Source: Mucor racemosus
Taxonomy: Eukaryota; Mucoromycota; Mucoromycetes; Mucorales; Mucoraceae
Assembly (NCBI GenBank): GCA_027405735.1
Contig: JAPEHQ010000015.1
Span: forward strand, 806,001-870,000
Length of the DNA: 64,000 nt
Direction: 5' to 3'
Shown here one piece after another: positions 1 to 13,074 of this stretch. A program made the position numbers and the translations under genes. How positions within the stretch are numbered: position 1 is the first letter of the stretch; each line of letters starts with the position of its first letter. A model generated the notes under the pieces. The model was not told where the DNA came from. It searched no databases and worked only from the letters and a program-made list of their open reading frames with translations.

Positions 1-17
1 TCAAATATATATATATA

Positions 18-1266
18 TTAATATTTTAATCCAAATGGAATTGCCTCATTCTTTAAGGCGGATACTACATTTTCGATGCACATGTCGCCCATTGTTTCAC
101 GAGCCTCAATTGTAGCGCTACCAATATGAGGAAGAATAACACAGTTATCCAACTTGAAAAGTGGATGATCTGTTGGCAATGGCTCCGGTGTGGTTACATC
201 GAGACCAGCTCCGGCAATCAAATTTTCTTCCAATGCCTTTACTAAACCATCTTGATCTACTACACCACCTCTTGCAGTGTTGACAAAAATCTGTAATTTA
301 AAATTGTTTAAACACAATGCCGTTTCGTTACTATAGTTTGATCCTTACTGCGTTTTTCTTCATGTTCTTGAAAGCATCATAATTGAAAATATTTTTAGTT
401 TCAGGTGTTAATGCACAACAAGCAACAATAAAGTCGGATGTGGAAGTAAGCTCATCGAATGAAACAAAATCAGCATTCAATGACTCTTTTAACTCGGGCT
501 TTTCACTTCTTCCCCAATAAACAACACGATCAATGCCGAACGCCTTTAGTCTTTTTGCTACGGCTTGGCCAATACGACCAATGCCCACAACGCCCAAGGT
601 TTTGCCCTTGAATTGATATCCGCACAACCAATCGGGTCTCCATTCTCTCCACTACATGACACACAAAGCAACTTTAAGTAAACTTTAAGAAATAATCTTT
701 CTCTAATTCATATACCTCTCCTGTTTCAGCAGCTCGAACGCCTGATTTCATTTGTCTAGCAGCCGCCAAAGTTAATAAAACTGTAAGGTCTGCTGTAGCA
801 TCAGTTAAAACATCAGGAGTATAACCAATCTTGACATTATTTTCCTTAGCTACTTTTAAATCGATATGATCATAACCAACACTCATAGTGGAAACAACTT
901 GAAGTTGAGGGCCTAAAAATAACAACAAAGTTTGAACAATGACTTTTTTTCTTTCAATGTGCATACAAATTTACCAGCTGCATCAAAAACTTGTTTATCG
1001 ATTTTATCAGAAAGCATACATATTAATCCCTCAGCTCCTTTGATATCTTTTAAAAGGGTCTCACGGGGCATAGAAGAATCCTTGGGCCATTGAATCAATT
1101 CAAATCCTTGTTGTTCGAGTCTCTCTTGACTTTTTTGTAATAATTTTCTTGTTGCAACTACCTTTTTTCCTGTACTGACGAAAGCAGAGCTATGGAAATA
1201 AACAGGGCTGACCAAGTGGACCTTTGAATAGACGCGAGGTCTTAATAATTGTAATGATTTGAACAT
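18..1266 (-). CDS. GRHPR: Glyoxylate/hydroxypyruvate reductase (D-2-hydroxyacid dehydrogenase)
   Basis: Four exons, complement(18..290, 349..651, 716..912, 975..1266), give 354 residues, about the usual family length. The protein should reduce glyoxylate and hydroxypyruvate with NAD(P)H. Visible are the catalytic-domain segment TMSVGYDH, the Rossmann loop GVVGIGRIGQAV (about residues 183-194), the catalytic Arg in NTARGG (R271), Glu in TPEPL (E300) and His in LPHIGSAT (H319). An Arg-Ser pair after the second beta strand (YWGRSEKPE) fits NADP(H) preference; this is inference. The first ~30 residues are rich in Arg, Ser and hydrophobics with almost no acids, so a mitochondrial presequence is plausible. 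The start is the first ATG of exon 1. All introns are GT..AG and the frame is closed throughout. Confidence 0.9.
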
Positions 1267-1779
1267 AGTTTCTGTTATACTGCTGTTCCTTGGTGCAAAA
1301 AGAGTTGAAAAAAGTAAACATAAATACTAAAGGGGTACATTTTTATAAGCTGAAATTAAAATCCATTGAAAATATACCCTTTGTTGGCATAGATGAAGCT
1401 ATAAATTATATGATTTATGCTTCTTTCAAATAATTAACGAGTTTATGAGTTTAATTACTGCCATTATTTGGCATTGTTACCAGAAAATTCCCTTCATCAA
1501 ACCAAATAATGTTAAAAATGCAAATCTTTTTTTTTTTATGGCTGATATGATATTTCTACTCATTCTAAAGGTTTTTAAGACTATAGTACACCACTGAAGG
1601 TACAGCTGTTATTATAAAATTCACATTACTATCAAAATGTTTCAAATTTTCTGGTTTTGAACATTTTTAGCATCTAGAAATGTAAGAAAATTTAAATAAT
1701 AGATTGTTTTAATCAATTAAGTAATCGACATTTAGCTTTTTTTGTGTCGTATATTTTTGCACTACAACAGACATCAAAT

Positions 1780-2185
1780 GTCTAGCTTTTATTCAAATAA
1801 TCTCGCTTGATTTCAGCTGAATTTTTGATGGGTAATGATATGCTCTATTTATTTGAAATATCTAAATGACAAAAGCTACTGAAATCGTTTAAATTGTTCA
1901 GATCGCCTGGATATAAAATATAAAATCACTAATAATAAATTTCAAGGAAACATTTTTAAACTCTACACTATCCACGCTGTAAAGTGTGACATTCAGCATT
2001 CTGAAAAGCCTAAAAGGGCGCGTTTTATTCCTATGAATTAATGAACAAATCAATAGATGCTAAAATCTATAACTACGAATATAATTAAAGCTATAGTATA
2101 TATTTTGAAAAATTCAGCCCGTTTGGATCAATATTCATTGATTACGAGCATTTTCCCAGTTTATTTATTATCTTAAATGTAATGA
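1780..2185 (+). repeat. Dispersed repeat, family Y (old partial copy)
   Basis: The block around 2085-2185 (including GGATCAATATTCATTGATT) matches 21810-21885 on the same strand, with weaker similarity upstream. The 21.6-22.2 kb copy continues into sequence also found at 63.5-64.0 kb on the opposite strand. No coding potential seen; identity is low, so the edges are approximate. Confidence 0.45.
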
Positions 2186-2542
2186 ATTAAATTAAATTAA
2201 ATTAAATATATATATATATATCACTGTAACAATATTTATCCAAGGTCATAGATTATTGCATTAAACATAACAAACAAGTCTTTGTCTGTGTCTCTTATGC
2301 CCCTTATATATATAATATACATAACCCTAATAGAAATAGCATTTTATTGTACACGACCCATAATTTTGATAAGGAAGGATTTAAAAAAAGTGTCTCTTTT
2401 AAAGCTGAAATGCACAAGATTTAGAATAAATATTGTTGCAAGAGAAAAATATATAATTTAATAAAGGAACTGGTCAAATTAAATTACACACAAAAACTGA
2501 AGAGAATCTTTATTTAATATCAATAATTTGTCCTATTTATAT

Positions 2543-2817
2543 TGTTGTAAATGTATACACAGTAATAAAGAAAGATGAGTACTTGAGAATTGGTCAATCT
2601 TTATTAAATATAAAAACGAGATGGAGAAATCAAATGAAGGGTGAATGTCTACTGCTATTTATACAGTATTTGATTTAAGGATTGCTTACACACCTGTCTA
2701 GAACAGTGTTCTCATACTAAATTTTAGTGTCAATCCTCACTTATGCTAATGTAATTATATTCAGATATAGATGATCAGTCTAAAGTCTTTAGTTGTTCTT
2801 GGCAACACTAATTATTA
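2543..2817 (-). mobile_element. Possible solo LTR
   Basis: The segment starts TGTTGTAAATG and ends GGCAACA, so its ends are inverted (TGTTG..CAACA). Read on the minus strand it contains a TATA-like CTGTATAAATAG followed by AATAAAG-type poly(A) signals, the arrangement of an LTR. A 5-bp target duplication is not evident, so this is weaker than the other LTRs listed. Confidence 0.35.
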
Positions 2818-4099
2818 ATATTCTTTGTTTTCTATCTTTTATTGTAAGTCTAGATTTTGAGAACTTAGCTTATGTGATTATCAGGGTAATCATTTACAGT
2901 GTTTATATGACACATATGCTAAATATGTTAAGGCATAGTTTATTGCCATATTTAAACTAAGATTTAAGGTACATTTATATATGCAAATACAACATACTGT
3001 ATATACACATTCTATATTATGATTTCATCCATTAGATCAGTATTTATTTACGTTAATAACATAGCATATTCGAGGGGAACAAATGTCATACAGCTGAAAT
3101 ATAATGTCTCGCATATCCCACACATTCCGGAACATTCTTCATTCAAATAAGAACAATTAGGAATGCCATCCCAGACTAGCTTGCTTACTTTTACAATAAC
3201 GATTACAACTCAAAAGGTTCATTATCTTACAAATTACTATAATAACCTGTGGACGCAATAAAAGCTTTTTTTCTAAAATTTAATATCTTTTTACTACATA
3301 TTGTACTCAATATATGTTTCTACTCTCATGTAAAGTTAAAAGTTATTTATTAGGATCGAAATTCGTTCAGATAGGGGTTTTGTTGTCAAGTAGGTTTCAG
3401 ATGGTATCAGATTTGGTTTCAGATGGTTTTCAAATGGGGTTTAATGTTTTTCGTCCAATATTGAATCGAATTCCGCGGCGCCGTCAAATTTTCAAAGAAG
3501 ATGTATCTTTCCTTTATGATGCATTGGTATTTATCTGAAAATTTAAAAGAGTTAAAACCAGAAAATAAATGCACTAGCCTAATATATTGACCAAAAATTG
3601 GCCTGAATCAACTGTAAAAACTTAAGCACCTAAATTAAGGCGTTAGTTTTTTGTATTCTCAGGATAGATTCAACTAAAAGCTTCTCTGAATTTTTTGTTT
3701 CAGCAAAAAATATTGATTTTTCGTCGAGATAAACAAAATAATAGTTCATATTCGAGCTTAAAGTCTATAAAAACTGAGTTCCAAAACTGATTTTAGCTAT
3801 TACAAAATGATCAAAAAATTATTCAAAAACAAAATCGTTTAACATCTCATGAACTGCAAATTAAGTCGATCTAGCTAGCGTATTAAATGGTTTTTGTACA
3901 ATTTTGAATCCTGCGTTTATTCAAACAAAATTCAAAAGAAAATTCCACATAAGATTTTGTGTAAAATGCGATTGAACTTTAGAGATGTTTTGAAGATACA
4001 CATTATTTTTTATAAGCAAATTTAATTATAAATAATCGATAAAATGCACAATAAAATTACCTATTGATTGAGTTTTTGCTGAATCTTCTAGCTAAAGTT

Positions 4100-5075
4100 T
4101 TCATAGAGAAAATGAGATTTTTGTCCAGATTTTTTTTTTCAAATTCAGAATTTGGGATGAGGGCATACAGGGAGAAAATTGGAGCTAGAAACGAGTGTAT
4201 CTCTTTGTACACATTTTTGAGAATATCTCCACAAAAAATTAATATTTTGATAAAAATTAAGTTGAGTCCAAGAGAGCTTAACGAGCTTAATGACATGAAT
4301 GTAAAAAAAATGTTGTTCATTTTAACCAATATTTTGAAATCTGAGAGCTTATGGATACATACAATCTTATAGAAAGAATAACAATAAAAACTAGTAACAT
4401 TTATCGTGGAGAACGTAGGGTTTATTATTAGAAAAACTAATGGTAAAAGAAAGAACCAAGAGCTTCTAGGTCTTGGTTTAAAAGACTATTTATAAGAATT
4501 AAATTTCACTATGAGTTAGAAATGAAATTGGCTTCAAAATTGGATGTTTAATATCCTCGAAAACCGACAAAATCTACTACAAAAATGACAAAAAAACGAA
4601 AAAAAAAATAAAAGTGATCAATTTTTTTTCATACTGAAACATGTTATAGAGTACTTCAAAACAAGTAAGTTGTATTATTAGCAAGTGTTAGTATAACTTA
4701 TTTTTTTGTAGAGATATGATACCTCAAAGTTTTCAATTCTTTAGCAGTGGAATACGCGTAAAAAATCTGAAACATTAGCACTGAAAAGTTAATATCACCT
4801 GCAAAAAATAGGATATTTCTGGGTACTTATTTTTGGGTTAAAGTTGAACATCTCAGGTACATTAGCATATACGTTTTCTTCTGGTGTTATTTAGTAAAAA
4901 AAAAGTATAGTAGAGATGAAAAGTGAGACCCAGTTTTCGAGGAAAAGCAGTGAACTTTACTTAGTTTTGTATCTTTCGTGGGATATAGAATAAATTTAGG
5001 AGAAGTTAGCATGTAGCATAATGCAACCAAGCAATTCATATATGATTAGCAGTGTCTAAGGTATATCCTAAAACG
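4100..5075 (+). repeat. Dispersed repeat, family X (copy 1)
   Basis: About 0.75 kb of repeat plus a 228-bp LTR insertion. It aligns collinearly with 32490-33450; shared landmarks are the stretches around 4139-4330 and 4575-5075. Divergence between the copies is clearly visible, so this is old. Small open frames on both strands of the first 300 bp are not conserved between copies and are not genes. Confidence 0.7.
4342..4569 (-). mobile_element. Solo LTR (228 bp) with 5-bp TSD AAATC
   Basis: Plus strand TGAGAGCTTATGG...CCGACA, i.e. TGTCGG...CTCTCA on the minus strand, flanked by AAATC at 4337-4341 and 4570-4574. The second family-X copy has the empty site (AAAATCTACTAC near 32970), which confirms the insertion. 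A near-identical LTR sits at 32527-32758 at a different point and in the opposite orientation. It includes a TATA-like TTATAAATAG on the minus strand. Confidence 0.85.
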
Positions 5076-7041
5076 CTCGACCAGGTGCCTACAAAAATGA
5101 TAAAAATCCATTTTAATCTATGGAGTGTAACTTTGATCAAACTAAATTAAATTTTATAAAGCGAATATATTTTTATTTATTTATTGATAGGTTGGGATTA
5201 CCCTGATCGACACATTTGAGCTGATCTTACTGAATGAATTTCTCTCTACACAAGATATTTATCAAAGAAAAGTTGCGTTTACCAGACAAAGAGGTTCTCC
5301 TCTCCATGATTCTTTTTTTTTTTTTTTTGAAAAAAAGTGAAAAATGAGTCACCAGTTATAAGGGTATATTGGCTGATCTATGATCGATAGTGGCATTCAT
5401 GTGTTTCAATATTTCTATTAAAAAACACCATGGAGCAATACGCTACGCTGCGTATATGCAATAGTTGAGCTTAAAACAATTCTATTGGAGACTATGGTTC
5501 CAGGTATCAGAAGTAAACCAAAAATACAAATTTTAATAGCGATAGTGTCCATTTAATTTCCTACATCTGTTTTTTTAAGGCACTTTTATCTAACAATGAA
5601 GGATCAGCATTGACGACTAATGGAAATTGTACTTTCGGTTAGCAAATTGAAACATAGGTTCCCTTCTTCGGAAACCAGATTGCCGCTTTGGATGTAAAAA
5701 ATTAAGATTTGAAATAATGATGCAACTATGATTCTACATTTCATAGAAAAAATTGGGAAATAAACTTGTATTAACATAAGGCAGGGCTTTTATTCAATTT
5801 TTTTTGTCAATATCAAAACCCATGGCATTGTGCTTTTTATTTAAAATAGATGCGAATCAAGATTCTCTGGTGAAGCGTATTCTAGTGCTCTTTTGCTATC
5901 GATAATACGGCAATTTACAGCCGGATCTTTACACATTTAGATATTTATTAAAATAAATTGTTGGGCTTTTATTGACATTTGACACAAGAGAATTAAACAG
6001 GCTAATAGAATGCTCTAGCTGACCGCTTGAAACAAAAATAGTGCTGCATTTGATTACCGGTTTAAATTGCCAACACAATTTCTAGATCCGTGTTTGGGAA
6101 ATGGTATTATCATAGGCAATTGCAAAGAGGTAGTGTAGTATACAAATATGCCTACAAAATTGATGCAACGTTTGTTCTTATCGAGATACTGATCTTTAAT
6201 TTATTTAAGAACACAAATTATTTACATATTCTACAATTACAAGTATATTTTCATCGATAGCAAAGACTCAAATCCCATATAAGGTATGAAAGGGCATTTA
6301 ATTTTTTAAAAAACGGAAAAAATACATTATGTAAATGGCAGTAACTTCTACATGAGCACGATATCCAAGCTAAGCAACTTGAAAGATTTATAAACACATT
6401 ACGAAATGCCCAGGGACCGAAATTTGATTTTTCCAGAGAATGACCAGATTTATAATGTTGACTTACACATGCTATTTCTTGACGCATGATGAATCTGAGC
6501 TATTTGCTCTATTTTACCCCGGTTAATTTCTCATTAAAATTGCAATTAATCTCGAATAAAACTGTATGAATAAATCGAGGTTTGACATAAGATACTTGGA
6601 ATTGATTTGATTGACGCAATAAAAAAAGTATTTATCGAACCATGTCCTCAAATGCAAGTACACAAGTAAAGTCATTTAAATGTTTTGCAGAGATTCGAAA
6701 CCTTCTGGTAAATTGCAGCATGCAAATTATCACGTCTTCTGGGTTCAAATCATAAATAATGTCATTAAAACCTAACAAATTAACTGAAGCGAATACTATG
6801 TTTGTATGCCAAATACTCCTTTCAAAAAATCAAGGTTTTTAATCCATACAAGAGAGGCTATTTACAATTAACCGATAACACTCTTATAAGGCAGAATGAG
6901 AATTACTGTACCCGGTCCGTGCGTTTCCTTCAGTTGCGGCTATTAAACTCTGACAAGGTTTATAAATAAAGCGAGTAGTAATTTCATCCCAACAAAACCT
7001 GGCTCTTTTCTTGTTTTTTATTTCCCAAAATCTAATCTATA

Positions 7042-8333
7042 ATGGAGAAAATCCAACATAGTCTATCTCGTTTGGCTTTAGCAAGAGCCATTAAAACGAC
7101 TGATAATGAATCAGAAGAAGAATCTTGGGACAAAAGTGTCATTTTCAATCAACCATTTATAAAGGATTTACATCGACAAAAACGTCAATTATCACGTCAA
7201 TTGGAGAAAACTACTGAAATCAAACCTCAATTTCAAAATAATAATCATCAAAATGGTCATAATTCTACTCTTAATTTCAAACGCCATCGTGAGTATAAAG
7301 TCAGTTCTTCCTCAGGATCTTCTTTACCACTGGCATTAGGTAATAAATTGACATGCAAATTTTTATATTTTTTCCATTTTAATCCGATGCTTTTTATCCT
7401 TGTTATCTTTAAATAGAAAAGAAAAATTTAGGATCAAAAGCTACAAGACAATTACAGCGTACATGCATATCAAGTGATACTGAAGAGGATTCTGATAAAG
7501 ATCAAGTGGAGGATGATAAGACAGACGATGGTTCCGAAGTATTTCAAGGTAAAATAATTAAATTCCAATCTTTGTATTTGCGCTGATTCATAGTAATTTT
7601 AGTAAAACGCCAATCAGATCCTATCAAAAACCCTTCTTTGAATCAAAATGAATTTTCCCGTCCTGTAAGCATGGAATCATCATTAAGAATCGAAAGTGGG
7701 GTTAGTAGCCCATCAAGAAATTCTACCTCAAGCCATGTTACTCCATTAACCGAGGAAGACGAAGTTGAGGATCCAATTATACATCATAGTCAACAGAACA
7801 TACCCCAGCATGTCTTGAATGAAGAATTTCCCAATTATATCCCATTGCAACAAATGCAAAAAAACCCTGCTCCTACTATGATGGTCGATCCCATGTATTT
7901 TCAAAGACTTCAACATTATCAAAATCAATTACAATACCAACAGCAATTGCAATATCAGCAACATTTACAATATCAACAACAACAGCAACAACTATATTTT
8001 CTTTCGCAAAATCCTAATGTCTTTTTTCCTCCGAACTCACGGGCGATGATGATGGAAGAGCCAGTTTCCATGGGATTTTCTCCTCCACCTCCATCACATC
8101 ATATGTCTTCAAGGAGAATGTCACATCCTCATAAACAACATCGTTCAGGTAGTAGTAGATTAAGTAGTACTGATATCAGAAGAAGAAGAGAAATTATTAT
8201 AAATTCATCAACTGATTTATCATCATCATCGTCATCTTCATATCCATTAAGCATGAATGGATATAATATGACAACGCCTATGGCACCATTTCTTCCAAGA
8301 AGCAGTGGGAGCAGACGTCCATCATATTTTTAA
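7042..8333 (+). CDS. Uncharacterised disordered protein with poly-Q and Ser-rich tracts
   Basis: I do not recognise this gene. Three exons, 7042..7339, 7417..7548 and 7603..8333, join in frame to 386 residues. The N-terminal ~90 residues are the only part that looks possibly folded or helical (MEKIQHSLSRLALARAIK). The middle is acidic. The C-terminal half contains QYQQQLQ-type repeats, proline patches, a basic RRRRE stretch and a run of serines. There is no signal peptide or membrane segment. Composition suggests an intrinsically disordered regulatory or RNA/protein-interaction protein, which is inference only. The start is the first ATG after a TATA-like region and a T-rich stretch; introns are GT..AG. 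Confidence 0.7.
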
Positions 8334-9290
8334 ACTTAATAATAATTACCCTAATTCTGTTCATTTTAAAAATAAAAATTTAGTATTCCCAACACAATAT
8401 TTGATGTTACAAATGTTCGCATACATGTATAAATAATACCTTGTTATTCTATGCATGCATATATAAAATGAAATTATTGTCTTGTATTAGCGCTATATGC
8501 TTAATTCTTTGGTTAGAGAAGGGATGTATTAACCCAATGTCAAGACAACTTATATCGTTTAATCCAGCAATCCATTCTAAAGAAGAATTATCCAAGCACT
8601 TTAAAGTTATACAGGAAACGCTGATATAACTAAAAATGGAATGCTGTAAATTACGGGTTAACATAACCTGCATCCGAGACGGAGTCATCTATTTGAGACT
8701 GACCTATGCAAGCGTATTGCCAGAGAAAGGCACCTTAATATTACTTATCTATGGAGATATGTCCAAAAACTGCAATCAATTTTTTTCAGCTACTTGGGCA
8801 TATGATATGGGTAAACACTCAATTAAAAAATCTACAGGAACAGTGGAAAATACGTTGGGAATTGCTTAGTAATTGCTTTGAGCATTTTGACTATACTCAG
8901 GATTATGTCTAGAATCAACTCTTTTTCATTTATTTTGAATAACTAAATCTGCAAAACCATGCTACTATAGTCAAAAACTCTTAGATAACTATCAAAACAA
9001 AAAATAACAGCATGTATAGCTAGTTGTTAAAAGCTATCCCATATCTACAGTTCTTGTTAAGCTCACAAAATGATCAAGAAACAATTCTGTAAATTCAAAC
9101 AATATCTGAAACATCACAACTTGAAGCAAAAAATCTCATCTTTCTACACTCAAAAATTGCACACTTTTTTGTAAAATTGTATTTTTCTAATGGCTCATGA
9201 TCAAGTGGCATCCTATATATTAATCAATACCACTAAAAGTAATACTATATTTGGAGCACTGTGCAACATAATGCCTCTGTTTCACCAAAA
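8334..9290. other. Intergenic, no supported gene
   Basis: Holds the 3' end of the poly-Q gene (AATAAAAA near 8371). Two short open frames at 8441-8629 and 8636-8869 have no recognisable domain and no sign of splicing into something longer. Nothing else seen. Confidence 0.5.
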
Positions 9291-9299
9291 TCGCATAAA

Positions 9300-9510
9300 C
9301 TACAACTTTAAAGAGCGCATTTTAGCAGTTTCCAGCTTGCCCTGATGCTCTAAAGTACAGAGCCTCCGATACCAAATGACGCTTTTTAAAATTAGCTCGC
9401 GCTTTTGAACACCCCAATAAGCGCTTTCCTCAGGACCCAACTTGCGCTTTTGAATAAACCAAATCACGCTTTGTGGTGACTCAAATTGCGCTTTTGATGA
9501 CAATCTCAAA
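9300..9510. repeat. Degenerate tandem motif array (core GCGCTTTTGA)
   Basis: Variants of the core CGCTTTTGA recur at least six times within ~210 bp (around 9371, 9391, 9419, 9445, 9468 and 9490), spaced about 20-30 bp. Spacer sequences differ. The core is GC-richer than its surroundings. This resembles the subterminal motif arrays of DNA transposons or a decayed minisatellite. Confidence 0.5.
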
Positions 9511-9577
9511 TGGCATATTTAATAAACAAGTATAAGCATCAAAAAAATTCAAAACTGTTTATTCTTTTATCGTTCAA

Positions 9578-9920
9578 TTGACTGTAATGAGCTCGAATTT
9601 TTTCACAGAAGATGGGCTTGTAGGGGTGTATAATGAAAATAGGAGTGAGGTTATGGATTGGGATGAAGAAGTTGGCAATCCATATAGAATACAGACCCTT
9701 ACTTTGCTACAACAATGGCGTACACACCAACTGATTTATCATCCAGGCGCTAACGATCCAGAAAAGTGGATGTTGTCATGTTAGAATTGGAAAGCAACAT
9801 TGCTCGCTCAAGAAAGACCTACGGCTTTTATTCGAATGAGCAGAAGGTGCTCTTCTTATATTTGATCAAATTCAAACCCTTGAAGGCAAAACCAGCTGCA
9901 GAAGCATTAGAAATTTGATG
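9578..9920 (+). pseudogene. Decayed transposase-like fragment (helix-turn-helix N-terminus)
   Basis: An open stretch from 9587 translates acidic, aromatic sequence and stops at 9783. A second frame from about 9806 reads KTYGFYSNEQKVLFLYLIKF and continues with AKPAAEALE before a stop. The Y-x-x-EQK...F-x-x-L-I pattern followed by an Ala-rich helix resembles the HTH leader of Tc1/mariner-like proteins common in Mucorales; that comparison is from memory of the family. Frames are broken and no DDE domain follows, so it is a relic. Confidence 0.4.
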
Positions 9921-11407
9921 ATAAAAGCAAACAAAGTAGTGATTGATCTACTATGTAATGAATCAAATTATCACTATAATAATTCACAGCGGTAATACTC
10001 ATCTCAAATGTTCCTATAAATACTACAAGAAAATCTTTCCATAATTCTTTGTAGAATTATCTGTTGTCTTTCTTCCTCTTTACATCCTTATTTAATTTTC
10101 CTTAATAAATATCTAATTTACAAATAAGAACACCAACCTTCCTTCAGTCAATATTCACCGATTTCGAATATTAAAAATCATATGATCAGCATATCATTTT
10201 GACCATAATATTTATCCAAGATCACAGATCATTACATACTACGTAAAATTCATCAATGTGTAGCCAACTTCTCTTATTCTCTTTATTTTATCTCTACAAC
10301 GTGATTCCAGGTATGCATGGACGACTACTACTTATCGTGTATATAAATATCCAACCACTAATTTCTTGCTATTATATTCATCCAGACGGATCTTCTAGCT
10401 CACTCGATATTTATTGGAATCCAATACAGATTTCGAGTATCACACATGCTATAGTAATTTCTGTCCATGATTTAACCGTCGTCAAACCAAGAATAAACTA
10501 TTAAAAGACTTGAGCAACTGCATATTCGATTTTAGTAGTATGGATACAAAGTTGCAAGAATGAATACAAAAGCAAATTCGCAATGATGTTCCCGTAAGTT
10601 TGATAATGAATCACATTTAATAATATGGTGTACTAACTGATATATGATAGATTGAAAATTCTACCAAAGTGGATGCTTTTTCGCTGGAAATTGCTGAAAA
10701 AAAAATGCTGCAAGACACTACAAACGAAGCCATTAGAAAAAGTTTTTATACTGAAAACATTCACAACATGATGATCAATAATACGCAACTTTCATCTCGG
10801 CCACAATCAGAACAATCAATCCAATCAAAAGAAATTTATGAACATGTAAATTATACATCAGGAAGCAAAATATTTTGATGTTCATTAACGTATTCTGATA
10901 TAGAATGTCATGGAAGCTGATACAAATATCAGGTTTGACGATCATTCGATTGCATCCATCTTGAATTCCGAGGGCAAAAGACTCTTTCAGCAATTATTCG
11001 AGACTCAATGCTGTAGACAAAGCTCTTTGCGCCTATTGTTTGTGTGGCATTATTGACGTAACAAGTGACATTCTAAGAAGCTCTTTACAGAATGCCAGTG
11101 AAACTTCATAAAAAAGTAATTTCAGTCAAAATATTTGAGTCATCTACCTCATGTGACAAAGCACAGTAAAGCTGTCATGAATGGTATGATTAAAGTGAGT
11201 AGTTTCTTTCTAATCACAATCTCTCAGAACTAACCTCTTACACATTATAGTTAATCGAGTCTGGCCAGTCGACTTATGCCTATATCAAATGCCTTATTCA
11301 TATCACGAAAGCATCCGCTGATAAGCAATGGTTATTCAAAATCCTTGCTCATGTGTGAGTATTGCTTACTGATATATTAAATGTAGTTTAAGACTAGAAA
11401 AATTGTC
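9921..11407. other. Repeat-derived region with broken coding pieces
   Basis: Around 9995-10110 there is an LTR-like layout (CCTATAAATAC then CTTAATAAAT) without resolvable ends. A piece at 10205-10240 resembles 2230-2265. Short open pieces at 10669-10878, 10909-11040 and 11249-11355 on the plus strand, interrupted by stops and possible intron-like gaps, could be remnants of one decayed gene, but no family is recognisable. Confidence 0.35.
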
Positions 11408-12305
11408 TGTTATATCATACATTCATTGAAAAAAATTGCAAAAACTAGCCCGCAGGGCGACGCTATAATTGAGCCTGGCGCAATCGAACGGCTAGGTCCC
11501 TTATATATTATGGTATATCTAAGCTTTTTTTTTAAAAAAAAGCGTTTTTTTTCGACTTTTCTTATATTTGACCACGTATGGTCTGAAAATTCAGATTTTG
11601 TAGCGGACATTTTCGGGCTCATTCTATCCTTACCAACACTCATGATTTTGATCAAAAAACAGAAAAATCAAATTTTGATACCAAAATCAACGTTTAAATA
11701 TACTACATTGTGAGAGAAAATTGTAGCTATAGCTAATACGCATAATATAAAAACTTAATATCAAATGTTAAGTAATGAAAATTTGTACTTTTGTCCCAAA
11801 AACGGTTTTTTGATTAAAGGATTTTCATGTAATATTTTGTAATAAAAACGGTTGTTATTTTTTATTGAGCAAATAGAGCGCTAAATTCTCTATATGTAAA
11901 TAATTTTCGTCTTTATAATTAGTAGTATAATTAACTCTAGATTTGCAAAACCAGAAAAAAAAATTAAAAAATGTCAAAATTGATGATCTGGACAAGAATA
12001 ATTTTTGAGATTAATATTCCGCTTATAAGCTTTGTAAGTCTTAAAAATAAGAGATTTTACGATATTTGAAAACTTCTTCAAGAATATACGATGCTGTATC
12101 CACTTGATTCAAGTTTATTATAGTAAATCTTTACATTTTTTAACACTGTGCGATAGTTTATTTGATGACAATAAATCTTTATTTTCTGATTATCGCACTA
12201 GAGTTGATTTACATTAATTTTTCGTCTTACCTCTATATCTCCAATGTCATAAACATAAGCATGAACATCACTGGAGTCAATAATGAAACGTAACAAGATA
12301 GAGCT
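11408..12305 (+). mobile_element. Internal fragment of the CACTA-like/W family (copy A)
   Basis: Collinear with 24268-24885 plus 30430-31080 and with 53455-54330. It opens at the ATATCAT..ATTCATT boundary and runs through the GC-rich island (11443-11492) and the conserved AT-rich middle. It ends inside the dynein-like exon remnant (about 12220-12290, minus strand), which is truncated here. CACTA termini are absent. Confidence 0.75.
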
Positions 12306-12319
12306 AACAATTATATAAT

Positions 12320-12400
12320 GCAGTCATTAAAAAATTGCAAAAGCAAGCCCCCCAGGGCGACGCCGTAATCGAGCGTAACGAAATCGAACGGCTATTATAT
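12320..12400 (+). repeat. Second copy of the W-family leading ~80 bp
   Basis: ATTAAAAAATTGCAAAAGC followed by the GC-rich island, directly repeated ~900 bp after the same sequence in copy A. It ends abruptly at a TATATA stretch. This short copy marks the island as a boundary or an independently mobile piece. Confidence 0.6.
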
Positions 12401-13074
12401 ATAATTAATTGAGAGCAACGTGTGATTTATATCCAAAAGAGTAATATAATCAATTACGGCCAATCAAGAAATATTTAACTTAAATCTTTGTAACATTTGA
12501 ATTACCCAACTGGAACATCTTGAGTTTCCAAAGAGTGCAACAATATGCAAAATTCAACCCTACTACTGAAACATTTCCCCAACATATGGATGCATTTTGA
12601 ACAGACTTTCTCCATATTTTCCTATTCGCTTCTGTAAATAAACAGGTTGGCAGCTTTTGGTCATCATATTTAAATATACTTGTGTATGTTACTTTGTCAG
12701 TTTATGGCAGCTTATATGAGAAAATACATTATTATTCTGAACATTTAAGAATTGGTGGGATTGAAAAGTAGGAGGATTCAGCCATGTTTCTAGTTGAAGA
12801 AAATGCTTTATACGTAAGATTTAATCATTTTCACTATTCTTGTCCTATTTTTGTATCCAAGTACAAACAGAAAGAAAGAAAGAACATGAAGCTTTTAGCA
12901 TATGAAATTTATGTACATTGGGACAAGGAGGGAATCCCATTGTTTTTTCAGTGTCCGTGAAAGTTCATTTAAAACCAACTTTTTTTTTTCACTGGGTGAA
13001 AACTCATAATTACATTGCATTTTGGTGCTACTTTTATTTTCTTCTTTTGATACAATAGCTAATTCTTATAATAA
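12401..13074. other. Intergenic upstream of GUP1
   Basis: No gene seen. AT-rich; contains the presumed promoter of the MBOAT gene starting at 13075, including T-rich stretches near 12980 and 13030. Confidence 0.5.

Larger units (their letters stand above)
1267..7041. other. Gene-free AT-rich region with decayed repeats
   Basis: No convincing coding sequence on either strand in almost 5.8 kb. It holds old repeat copies that recur elsewhere in the window (listed separately), long A/T runs and a (TA)n stretch near 2207-2220. A ~60-bp piece at 2263-2325 matches the end of the LTR-like insertion at 60945-61343 in reverse. The first ~40 bp upstream of the reductase should contain its promoter, but no element can be singled out. 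Confidence 0.6.

Noticed and set aside
3314..3538. Open frame of 74 codons on the plus strand
   Set aside because: No ATG context, domain or conservation; lies in a repeat-rich gene-free region.
4057..4372. Overlapping open frames on both strands
   Set aside because: They coincide with repeat X and an LTR edge; the second copy at 32.8 kb does not keep the frames.
8441..8869. Two adjacent short open frames, the first with a hydrophobic N-terminus
   Set aside because: No recognisable family, no joining intron that extends the frame, and AT-rich composition; a short secreted protein cannot be excluded.
10256..10504. Open frame of 82 codons
   Set aside because: Composition is that of random AT-rich DNA near an LTR-like remnant.
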